In this document: positions 1-12,400 of the stretch, piece after piece
Numbering within the stretch: the stretch's first letter is position 1
Layout: every line of letters begins with the position of its first letter
Source: Candidatus Brocadiia bacterium
GTDB lineage: Bacteria; Planctomycetota; Uabimicrobiia; Uabimicrobiales; JABWCH01
Direction: 5' to 3'
NCBI GenBank assembly: GCA_013359215.1
Contig: JABWCH010000016.1
Coordinates: 1-39,937 of the forward strand
Length of the DNA stretch: 39,937 nt
Notes under the pieces: model-generated
Seen by the model: only the letters and a program-made list of their open reading frames with translations
Told to the model about the DNA's origin: nothing
Database searches by the model: none
Position numbers and translations under genes: made by a program

Positions 1-360
1 TGTAATAGTTCTTTTGCTTTTATTATTCAGAATATCTCTTAATCTCTTATTTTCAGATACTATTTTGACTTAATTAATCATAAATTTCAAATAATTTTTA
101 TTTTTTTTAGATACTTTTTGGCACTATACAAGAAATCAGAATTTAACATTGTCAAAATAAAAAAAATTTATTTTTTATGCTAAAATCTTAAATGGTTTAG
201 ATAAAAAATGTTATATGGATTTTTTTTAAAAATTTTTTTTGTTTCTTGACATTTTATAGGAAATCGACTATTTTAGATCAAATTATCCGATTTTGGCTTG
301 ATAGCATACATTTCATCATAACTTGATCTAGCAAATTAATACATTTAAGATAATATTCCG
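1..360. other. AT-rich intergenic region upstream of the giant gene
   Basis: No open reading frame with coding character is visible. The stretch is very AT-rich with several A and T runs, unlike the coding DNA that follows. The only strong signal is a promoter-like pair near 246-274, described separately. I see no tRNA, repeat array or gene remnant here. Confidence 0.7.
246..274 (+). promoter_or_regulatory. Putative sigma-70-type promoter for the giant gene
   Basis: A perfect -35 hexamer TTGACA (246-251) is followed after 17 bases by TATTTT (269-274), which matches four of six -10 consensus bases. Transcription would start near 281, giving an untranslated leader of about 135 bases before the ATG at 415. 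This is a sequence match only, in AT-rich DNA where chance -10 matches are common; the perfect -35 and ideal spacing are what make it credible. Confidence 0.45.
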
Positions 361-400
361 ATGAATAACAAGGGGAAGAAACTTCATCTGTTATTTTTAT

Positions 401-408
401 GGAAGGAG
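401..408 (+). promoter_or_regulatory. Ribosome binding site that decides the giant gene's start
   Basis: GGAAGGAG lies six bases before the ATG at 415. The longer in-frame option, ATG at 361, has only AT-rich sequence upstream with no purine-rich ribosome binding site. The start at 415 is therefore preferred over 361. A further in-frame ATG at 439 has only a weak purine stretch. Confidence 0.75.
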
Positions 409-414
409 TGGAGT

Positions 415-3400
415 ATGGACCGTAAGGAAAGAAAAATCATGAGCTTATTTTCAAAGTATATCAACAAGTTTTTGGGAGTTGACCACAAAGATGCGGCTCC
501 CGAAAGAGAAGCTTTGGAGTTGGAACAACTAGAGCCAAGGACACTCTTTTCAGGAACACCCCTGGATGAACTCCTGATGTCGCAAGAGACAAGGGATGTG
601 CTGATGGAAGAAGGTTCTATAAACCTTGTGATGGAAGAAGCCCAGGAGAGCAACTGGAATGTGGGAAAAGAAATCGTATTTGTCGATTCGCAGGCATTGG
701 AAGAAGGGCAGAGTGACTGGCAAAACAATATAGATATGTCACAGGCACAGGTTATAGAACTAGACAATACAAGGGATGGAGTGGAGCAAGTAGGAGAAGT
801 GCTGGCAGAGAGCGAGAATATATCGGGAATCCATTTTATAACCCATGGAACAGCAGGGAGCTTCCAGTTGGGTGCAACCCAGGTAGATGGAGAGCTTCTG
901 GAGAAAAGGGCTGCGGAATTGGAGAGTTGGGGAAAAGCCATGGTAGAGGGCGGAGATATATTGATTTATGGATGCAATGTAGCCGAAAGCACAGAAGGAA
1001 AAGATCTGGTCAACAGACTCAGCGAAATAACAAATGCGGATGTTGCTGCTTCAGTCGATAGCACAGGAACAGAAGACCAGGAAGCAGACATGGTTCTGGA
1101 ATACCAGACAGGGACAATCGAAACGCAGAATATCTTTGAGGGAAGCTGGTCAGAAGAGATGTCGTTCACTCTGGACAATCTTCCTATTCCAGGGACAACA
1201 GGGAATGATATATTCACTTTAGGCTGGAGCAAAGTAAACAATTCTATACCTACCAATGGGCATAATGTAACAATCAGTGCGAATGCTGGGAATGATACCT
1301 TTGTCATAGATCGTTTCTCAGGTGCAAATAGCATGCTTTTAAATGGTGGTGATGGAGAGGATGTGCTGGATTTTTCCCGATATTCAGGAAAAGCAAGACA
1401 CTTTGAATTTTTGGTGCAGAGCAACAAGGATATATTGGTAAAAGGAAAAACCCTATCAGGAACAGTCTTTACAATCACAGCCCGCAATATTGAAAAAATC
1501 ATAGCCAGGCAAGGCGATGGTTATACAAACCTTTTGTCTTTTGCTGACATGACAACAGGCTTTGCATTTGATATAGCCCAAAATACACAAGGAAAAGAAA
1601 TAAAGGCAGCAGGAGCAATCAGCTTAGAGGCAACAGGCATAGAGTATCTGGTTGGAACATCCCATGCTGATACCTTCAATGTGAAGGCAAGTGCTTCAGG
1701 AATGACACTAGACGGGCATCTGAATGTAGAAGGTCAGAATACAGTCCAAGATACGATGGACTTTAGCGATTGGACACAAGCCCTGACATTGGCTTATCGC
1801 AGTGGAGTGACAAATCCTCACTATTCCGACATAGAGGCATTATATACAATAAAAGCAGGCGGCGTAGAGAAAATCCAGGCTTATGATATGGAAATCATTA
1901 AGGGTGGGCAAGGAACAGATACTCTGGATTTCTCGAATGAAACACGCTCCATGAAAGTCAATCTTTCCAATGCTTCCTATGATGTAGAAAATCTAACCCT
2001 CCAGGCTAAAACAGCCGAGCTATATAAAAATTCCACAACTATTTCTATCAAGATAGAAGAATTTGAAAATATCCGCGGCGGATCAGGAGAAGACTATCTG
2101 ATTGGAAATGAAAAGGACAACACAATAGAAGGCGGCGGAGGTAAAGATATCTTAGTAGGACAGGAAGGCAAAGACTATCTGTATGGTCAGGATGGAAACG
2201 ACTATTTGTATGGAGAAGGCGGAGGCGATTTTCTCTTTGGAGGCAAAGGAGATGATACCCTTGTTGGTGGAGATGGAGTAGATCACCTGTATGGCAACGA
2301 AGACAAGGATAAGCTGTTTGGAAATGAAGGTAATGATGAGCTTTCAGGAGATGAAGGAGAAGATGAAATTTATGGTGGAGCAGGAAATGATCTGATAGAA
2401 GGCGGAGAAGGCGATGATTCCATGCTTGCTGGAGGTGAAGGCGATGATATAATCCTGGGAGGTGCTGGAAACGATAAACTCTATGGTGAAGCAGGCAACG
2501 ATACGCTGGACGGTGAAGCAGGCAACGATACGCTGGATGGTGGAGCAGACAATGATACGCTAACGGGCGGTACAGGAACAAATACCTTTGTCTTTGGGCA
2601 GGCATGGGGCAAAGATACAATCCAGGAAAAATCAGTCGAAAAGCCAACCCAAAGCATACTGCAATTCAAAGATGCAGTGAATGCCATTGACGTGAAGGCA
2701 AGCGGTACGCCTAATAGAGTAGATTTCAAATTAGATATTCAAGACCAGGCCCAGAATAAGCTATCAGGAAATATTTTAAGCCCTGTAGAAATCAAAGGGA
2801 ATGTCCTGAGCAAGCTAGATTTCAGCGGGTTGGATGAATCTGTACTTGCTTTGTCTTATAAAGTAGGAACAGGAGAAGCAACGAAAACAGCACCAACAGG
2901 TCTTTCCACAACAGGCGACCTGGTGAGCATAGCAACAAACAGCACTTTCCTGTCAGCAGAAAAAGTGACATCTGTAACAGGAATCAAACGAGAGGAAATG
3001 AGCAAGCTTTTCCCAGACGATGTGGTCATGGAAAGCCTGCCTGATATTATTCTGGAAACAGGAAAAGTAAGAACCATAGATGGATCGAGTGCCTTCTATT
3101 CCACTCCTGAAAATATAGGCAACAAAAGCTTCCAAAATTTAAGCTTTAGCAGCGTGAGCGCGGCCCAGGCAGATGGAACTATGCGTGCCAAAATCAATCT
3201 AGGGCCACAAGCAACAGCAAACAAAAGTCTGATATATGACATAAAAGAATTGCCTGCTGCGGATATAACGATTGATGGAAGTGGAACAGACACAAGAATA
3301 TACCTGGGAAATCTTTTGGCTCTCCCAACACTAGAGGGAATCCAGGTAACAGCAAACAGCATTTCCTTCAGCTATAAGCTCACAGTAGACGGAAAAGAGC

Positions 3401-6400
3401 AAACCTTTAATTTCTCTGCAAAAAACATCACCCGCGTTGTAGGATCAAAGGGCGCAGACAAATTTGTCGTAGACAGCGCGTATATGACCCAAAGCAGTGG
3501 AACAAAACCGCTTTCGATTTTAGGCTATAGCGGAGAAGACACCATTGATTTCAGCAAGGTAGACGAAAACCTTCAATGGAACATAGAGCTTGCCACGATT
3601 CATGGAGAAGAGACAACAAAGGTTTCTGTCCAATCTGGCGGAAAGACAGACAAAAGCCTGAACATAGCAGGTTTTGAAAAATGGATTGGGGGCAGCAAAG
3701 CCGATAAGCAAGACACATTGGATTTTTCAAAAATAGACCTGGGTGCGAGCTTTACAGAAATTGCTATCAACGCCAACCTGGAACAAAAAACTCTGAGTAT
3801 CAAAGGAAGTCTGAATCTTACAATAGAAGATTTTGAGAACGTAACAGGAAGCCAGAATAAAGACAGCATCACAGGAAATGAAAAAAACAATATACTGTCA
3901 GGCGAAGCAGGAGAGGATACAATCCATGGCGGTGCTGGAAATGATACACTCCATGGCGGTATTGGAGTTGATACCCTGAGAGGCGGAGCTGGAAACGATA
4001 TACTAGAAGGCAATGAAGGAAACGATATACTAGAAGGCAATGAAGGCGATGATACGCTTCTCGGTGGCGAAGGAAATGATACGCTCAATGGTGGTATAGG
4101 AAATAACACTTATATCATGCAAGACCTTTGGGGTGGAGACAAACTGATCTTGTCTGCTATGGAAAATCAGAGTAGGGATAAACTGGTTTTCAATGAAATG
4201 ACAGAAGATTTAACATTGTCCTTGAGTTCGTCTGTAGGTAATGAATATAAAATGAAGCTCACATCAGGGGCAAATATAATCCAGAGTGAAAGTAGTGATT
4301 TTATAGAGCTTATAAGACCTATTGATATTGATTTTATAGAGCTTATAAGACCTATTGGTATGGAAAGCCCTGCAAAAGTTATTTTAGATGCCACTGCTAC
4401 TACAAAAGGATTGAAATATAAAATAGGGGATGAGGGCATTTCTCTTTCCAAGCTGGAAACGGATGCACCCAGCCCAAATACATATAGCTTTGTTTCCGTA
4501 AGCACCCCTGCTAGTACTCCCTCTAAGATCAATGCTGGATCAGGGAACGATACATTCTTGTTTGCACCAGATGCCAGTTTCAACACTTTGCTGGATGGTG
4601 GTCAAGGCATCAATACAGTAGATTTTTCTCTTATGAAGCAATTGGATTTAGATAAGGTAAAAAACTCTATTTCCAATGCAAATATCTTTATTTTGTCCGA
4701 AGGCGCGGATAAAGGTTCTTTGGATATAGAAAAGATCCAGGTTTCTGCGGGTGCTGGCGATGATAGTATAACCTTAACAAAAGGCAAGAGCATTCTCGAA
4801 GGAAGCACTGGTGCTGATACCCTAAAAAGCGAAGCCAGCCAGAACATACTCAAAGGCGGTGCAGGCAATGATACCTTGGTTGCTGGAACAGGATACACTC
4901 TATTGGCAGGGAATACAGACGATGATACCTATGCAGCAAATCCGAATTTCGGAGTATCTTCCGTTGTAGAAGGAAAATCGCAAGGAAAGAAAGATACCAT
5001 TGATCTATCAGGCCAGACAAAAGACTATGTGCATATTCTAAGCGGTGGAACTTTGGTTTCTACAGAAGGAATACTTTTTGATGGTCAAGAGGTAAGAAGG
5101 GGAATAGTGCCAACGCTATCCCTGGAAACATCGCAAGAAAGCCTAAAGGGCTGGACATATTCCGAAGGGGAAGTGAACATCACGAACCTTTTTGGATTTA
5201 CAGCAGGCCAATATGCAGAAAGCGCGAATGGCAGCATTACGCTAAAGGCAGACAAGACGCTTCCTGATACAATGAGCAAAACACAAGACATATACCTGGA
5301 AATCAATTTTGGCAAGGGCGTAGAAGTTTATGAAATCCATGTATCTCTTCCCAATAGTAAGCTGAGCTATGATTTTAGCCTAGAAGCAGACAGGAATGAG
5401 TTAAAAGATATTATAAACGCCGAGCTGGCTCGCCTTAGCATTAATACCAGCGTAACAGCAAACATTGTACACAGAAGTTTTACAGATATATTGAATGGAA
5501 CACTAAGCGGCTATTTCCTGGAATTTACAGTGCAAAGAGCATCCAATGCAGAGCAGGCAACAAGCATAAGAATCACACCTAAAATAGCAGGAACAGTGGT
5601 TGTAGGCCAGGATGCCCAGGGACAGGGAATGCTGCAAAATATCGAAACAATAAAAGCAAGCACAGGCACTAATAACTTTGTCTTTGGAAACGATTGGGGA
5701 ACACGCAATGTAAGTGCCAACAAATGGGTCAATGGTCTTGTGGAAAAAGGAGTGGGTGCCTTATTGGGCGACCTTGTTCCTGCTGTGTTGAATAAAAACC
5801 AGGAACTCGTTATAGACACAAGAAATATGTATCTAACCAATGATCTGATTTTGGATTTCCGAGCAGTCAATCAGGCTTTGAATTTTAGTTTTACCCACAT
5901 TGATGCTGATCCAGCAAAGGGAATAGAGGCACATACTGAGTTGACAATATGCCTGGCAAATCCCCTGGAAATTCCTTACTATGGGCCAAACTTTGGCGAC
6001 ATAGAATACAGTAAGATCAAGATCACCCACGTTGGAGAAAAGACAACAGTCTATGGTGGCCGAAAAGAAAATACCTTCAAAATGGAAGCCAGCGTACAGG
6101 CATTTGGAAATGAATTCAAAGGCAAAATCATAGGGGGAGAAGGAAGATCCATTACTCCCACCGATTTGATCCCCACATCCTTAGGCGATGTCCTGGGAAT
6201 GCTGGATGGCATATCGGGAATGGCTTTCATCCCTGGACTAAACGTAAGCAATACCATAGACATAAGCTCATGGTCTATGGAGCATCCTAGCAGCTTGCTC
6301 AATATTGCTAATCTTGGCGATAATCTTCTCTCCACTTCCATGAAATATCTTTACGATGCTATGGTTTATGACGCAACAGAAGAAGATCCTAATGTAAATT

Positions 6401-9400
6401 TAGAAAAGATTTCAGGCTTGCTCGCAGGCCAATTCGAAAATATCGATAGTGTAGTGTATGGCGCAGGAGTGAGCTTTGTGTTTGGAAATGACCTCATGCC
6501 AGGCGGCGATACCCTGGATTGGATAGAAACCTTGTTCACATCAGGCGAACATAATGATAGCGATGATAACAAGAATATGCTCTGGGATGTTGTGTCTGGA
6601 ATGATCTCAGGTTGGGGTGGAAACACCTTTACTGTAAGTGGCCCAGATGTGTTTTCTTTCTTCTCCACTATGTACGATAGCGTCAAGGCAGTCAAAGATG
6701 GCGAAACAGGAAAAGACAAAGCTCTGGGAGCAGCCAATACTCTTTTGAATGCAATCACAGGCGGCCTGGGTGTCCATGCTTTGATGGGAATGACAGGCGC
6801 GGATACGTATAAATTCGAAGGCTTATGGGGCATGGCGAATATAGTAGAAATGCCCGATCCTCTGGCTGTGTTTGGCGCAGATACGCTAGATTTCTCAGCC
6901 ATTGAAGGCGATGTTTTGGTCACTGTGGAAAAAGGGGATGGAAAGACCAATCTTGTCACTGCCACAGCCCACAATCCGATTTTGGATAAGATGAATGTAA
7001 ACCAAGATCCTGATGATATTCTGTCTGGATACAGTTGGGTCTTTGCAACAGGAATCGAAAATATAGTAGGAAGCAAGGGAACAACCACAATCAAGTTCAT
7101 TGGAAATGCAGCAGGTCTTCCAGGAGCAAGACCAGAAGCACCAGAAGGTGCTTTGCTGAACGGAACAGTAGCTCCAGGGCAGGGCGGATCGATTGTGCTG
7201 GACTATTCGGAATACACAGGCGGCAGCATTGAAGTAAACACAGGAGCAGGCAGACAGCAAGTTTTAGTGCCAGAATGGGAGATTCCTGGCCTTTTCAAAT
7301 TCCCGTCCATTGCTTTTGATTGGGGTAAGGCCAGTCTCATGGCAAGCGGCTTTGGAATCCAGATACTGGATATCATCAACGGCCTTCAGGCTTTCAATCA
7401 GATAGAGCATGGCGGAGACACAGCAGCCATTGAAAGTGGAGATCTGGCAAACTTTGTTGTTTCCTCTGTAGCCAAAACCATTGGAAGCGCGGCAGATGAT
7501 ATTTTAATAGGAAAAGAAGGCGAAGACCACTTTGTTTTAGGCAAAGGCGGAGAAGACAAAGTAGATGGCAAAGGCCAGGGCAAGAATTTTAAAGGCGAGC
7601 CAGAAGCCGATAAGGTTAGCTTCGACAAAGCAGGCGAGGGAGTTCTTTTGGATTTAAGACCAAAAGCGGACAAGGTTAGAGCAAAAATAGGAAATAGCGA
7701 TAAAATCAGCGAAATCATCAATATCGAAGCCTATTCTGGCAGCTTATTCAACGATAAAATCTGGAGCAGTAGTGGAGATGATTCTTTCTTCTTCACAGAT
7801 GAAAACTTAGGCGGCAATGACATTATCTTTAACATTGGTGGAACGGATGAACTGGATTTTACTGGATTGAAGCAAGCAAATGTTGAGTTTGTAGAGAAGA
7901 AAGAAAACCAGGCAACACCAACAGGAAATGATTATAAAGACATTGATGGAAATGTCTTGTCTTTAACCACAAAATATAGCAAATACAAAGTTACAAACGC
8001 CCAAGGAATCGTAAGCTATCTGGAAGTCTATGGTGATGTGAATGTAAAATATAAAAAAGATGCCCAGGTCGATTTCTATCTGAGCAAATTTTTAAGCACA
8101 GGCGGCGGCTATCTGGTAGTGGCAGACGAAACCGAGACACCAGTAAGTACCCCAAATGCCTTGAGCTACAGCCAGCTTAATCCTATCATTGACGAAGCCA
8201 TAGCCAGATGGAAAGAATCTCCGCTGTCTAGCAGTGTAAACCTGGAAGAGTTGTCTTTCATCATTACTGATTTACCAGACTATAACCTGGGCCAGACCAT
8301 GAACGGCATTATCTTTATCGATGCCACAGCAGCAGGCATTGGCTGGTTTGTAGATGGAACACCAGGACAGGACGAAGAGTTTTTGGCAGGGAGAGCGAAT
8401 GGACTCGATAGCGATGCTTATGGCAAATTCGATCTTCTGAATGTAGTCATGCACGAAATCGGACACGTTCTTGGGCTGGACGATATTGCAGGGACTTCGC
8501 AAGACTTGATGAATTTCAGGCTTGCCACAGGCCAGAGAAATGAAGTGCCCGAATGGGATGGCAAAGACGCAATCGTTCTGACATCCATAGAAGGCTATGA
8601 AGAAGGCACTCCTCAGTCTGATGAAGAAAAGATATTGTCAGGACTCAATGAATTTGCGGATTGGGCAGCAGGCTATGGCGACATCATTCTTCAGAATGCA
8701 GGGATTGTAGGCAAGCTGCCTTTCATGGACACAGCTTTCGATGCTCTTTGGAGCATGACAGGACAGAACATCACAGACAAGATAGCCCAGGAAATCCGCG
8801 ACCAGATAGCAGGCGTATTCCAGAACCTGGAAACCGTAACAACCGCAGATCTGTATGCTCTGGATATGCTGAAACCTACATTATCGAGCGAGCCCATCGA
8901 ATTCCAGGCAAGCGTAGACCTGATGAGCTTTACACAGAACGTGAACTTAAGCCTGAATGGATCTATGCTAGGAGACTTTGGATTCCTGATGCCAGCAGAA
9001 CTGGAACAATCCACACCTATTGTACTGTCAGGCGGCTTTAGTCTGGATTTCGTGTTTGGTATTGATACAGAAGGCAAATTCTATATCCAAGATCCTTCTT
9101 TGACAGGAAGCCTGAATGTAGACCACGAAGAGCCTTTGGATTTATCTTTCAATGTAGGGCCAGCAGGCATTGGAGTAGAAGATGGGACAATATTCATTGA
9201 CCTGGCCTTGCTGATGAACAAAGAAGGGCGTTTCTATACACAAGACCTGTCCACTTTGGCACTGGGTTCTCCGAAATTGAGCCAGGACAGCACATACACA
9301 ATAGATCTGCCCATAGAATTGCAAGGAGCTTTAGGCGGACTCAACGACAAACAGAATCCAGCAAGGATTCATTCAGAATACAATACAATAACAAATCCTT

Positions 9401-12400
9401 CGACTTTCTCCGAAGGTGCGACATTATCTCAGTTCTTTGCCAGCATTCCTGTATTCACGAGCGTAGAGAATTTGGACAAATTGCTTGACATTCAGAATAT
9501 TTCTCTGGATGCGTTGCTGGAAGGAATGAAATCCACACTAGAGCAATTGATAGATGAAGAGGGAATAGCTTACAAGAATATGCCTATCATAGACAAGAGC
9601 CTGGTGGATTTACTAGGATCAGGCTCTACCAATATGATCTCTGGCCTGATAGGCGCGATAGAGACAGTGCAAGATACGCTGACAAACATCCAGAAGCTGG
9701 AAATCGACTTGAGCCAGGAAATCAACAGTGCACTGGGTCTTGGACTAAACATAGGCGGACAAGAATTAGACAATGCATACCAAAACCTGACCAATGTTTC
9801 CATGAATCTCAGTGGCAGCTCCACAGATGAAGAGATTGCCCTGGCAATGGCAAAAGGCGCGGAAATGGAAAACCTCCAGTTCTTCCGAGAAATCGCCAGC
9901 AACCAGGCAAAACTCGATATATATGGCCTGAACAGAACAGCCACTGACCTTGCGATTGCCATGGCAAGCGTAGATGCATTAGCTCTAAGCGCAATGCAGG
10001 CAAACAGAGACTTAGTCGCCAGCGATAGTGCGAGAACACAGGCTTTGGGGAATCTGAATTCTATGGGCCTATCAGAAGCCTCAACAGACGAAGAAATCCA
10101 GGCAGCCTTTGACAAGACAACCCAAATCAAAATTTTGCAAATGGCCCGATCTATAGTAACAGGCGACCTGGCACAAAGCTTCCAGGATGAGTTGGGCATG
10201 ATCTATGGCATGGTCAAAGATGCAGCGCAGGATATGCTCAACAAGCTAGGGCTTTCGAGCGACATGACAGACCAGGCCATCCAACTGCTCATGGATGCAA
10301 GCAATAGCGTAACTCAGGCAAAGGCAGACCGTGATCTGATCCTTAGTGCAGATCAGTCATGGAAAGATGCCCTGGCAAGCTTGAAAAATTTAAGGCTGAC
10401 AGGTAAATCCACAAACAATGAAATTGCCCTGGCTATGAGCAACGGTAGTCTAGGCGACAGCCTGAAGCAAGCCAGGAATTTCCTGACAACAGTATATAAT
10501 ATTAAAGGCATGGATTCTGCTATGGCGATAAGCAATCTGGCAGCCAAAGGTCTGGATGATTTGTCCAAAGACGTAGACATAGCCATGAGCCTGATTGATG
10601 CCAGTGAATTTGCAGCCAGGAAAGCCGACCGAGACATACTGCATACATTCGACCAGAACAAGCTGATTGATTTTGAATACAAAGATTCGCGCCTTGATGT
10701 GGATTTCCTGTTTGAGAAGCATCTGACAACCCAAATGGGTTTCAACTTAGACTTACAAGACCTGATCGCCAACTCAGGAGCACCTGGAGCAATCCAGGCA
10801 TTGATTGGAGATGGTGGCGTTCTGAACGTAGAAGCCAATGGCAATGTGGCAGTGGATGCCTTCCTGAACTTTGATTTAGGCTTTGGATTTGACCTGAAAG
10901 ACATCACGGCCCCTAAATTCTTTGTGAAAGATTCCACAAAGATTATGGTAGGTCTGGATGTTTATAACGATGCACCTTTGAGCTTCTCAGCTTCCATTGA
11001 CGTTCCTATCGTGGGCGAAGTGAAGCTGGCAGCAAAGGATGTGGATGCAAGCCTGTCTCTGAGAGCGGGTTTTGAGCTAAAAGACAATAGTGCCAATGGA
11101 AACGTTTATGCTGTAAGCGACCTGAGCATGGATGCCGTAGAAGTCACGGCAACAGGAGATGCCCAGATCGATATGCCCATCTACTTCCCCACAGCCAACA
11201 TGCCTGTAGGCGGATCGACAAAGGACGAAAACAACGATGGCTATGCAGACAATGTTTTGCACGTAGACACAGGTTTTGATGCTTTGGGCGGCGGCTTTGA
11301 AGGGTTCAACGTAATCGTTCCCGATCTAGCCAATACCTTTGATCTCTTTGCCTTGCTGAACGATCCTGAAAACATTGTAATGGGTTTGAACAAAGTATTC
11401 GATGGCATGAGCGGAATCAGCAATTTCTTTGGTGATCTGGATCTGCCTTTGGTAGGCGATGCCCTCCATTCTGCAGGCGATTTCATCAATGAAGATTTGC
11501 GAGGTCTAATCGTTGGAACAGCCAATGGTGATGGAACTTACACGGGCGGTATTGGTGGATTCCTTTTGGGATCTCAGCAAAATCTGGATATGACCACAGT
11601 AGAGATCATCCAGCAAGCCCTGTTTGAATCTTTAGGCGCGAGGCTGGTAACTCAGACCTTTGATGAAGCCACAGGACAATATGTCTATAATTCCATAGAT
11701 TCAGCAGACGATATACAGCTTGTGGTCGGGGATGACTATGTTGAATTCAACATGATGATTCAAGGCAACATGCTGGACGAAACCGTCCCCATAGACTTTG
11801 ATATGGCAGTGCCAGGATTGGGCTTAGACATTGATTCTGACATACAGATCAAACTCGACTACCTGATGGCCTTTGGATTTGGATTCAGCACAACCCAGGG
11901 ACTCTATATGGTAACCAATGGATTTGGTGCTGGCGGAGATGAGCTAAAGCTAGACCTTACGGTAAACTTCAGTGACCAGAACGGAACGCCTTCGACCCTG
12001 ACAGGCGAACTGGCAGTGCTTACCCTGGAAGTTGTGGACATTTTGAAAAACGATTCCAGAGACACAGATGGCAAAGCAAGCGGGCTCTTTGGAACTTTGA
12101 GCGTAGATCTGCAAGGCGGAGAAAATGGCCGCCTGAGTGCGAGCAACTATCAGGATATGGTGATCGAAGTAGACATGAGTGCAGGCGTAGACCTGGATCT
12201 GGACACGAGAATCAGCCTGGGCGGTGAATTTGCCAGTTTCTCTACTCTATTCCACTATAGCCAGAATCTGGCAAACTACAAATGGAATTCCCTGACAGGT
12301 TCGCAGTCTTCCTTTATGCAGACTCCGACGATCTGGCTGGAAGATGCTACCATAGACATCGCAGGACTGGCGAGAGTATCGGGCGATTTCAGCCTGTTAA

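Noticed and set aside
149-186. A second promoter-like TTGTCA with TAAAAT downstream
   Set aside because: The spacing is 26 bases, too long, and such AT-rich hexamers are expected by chance here.
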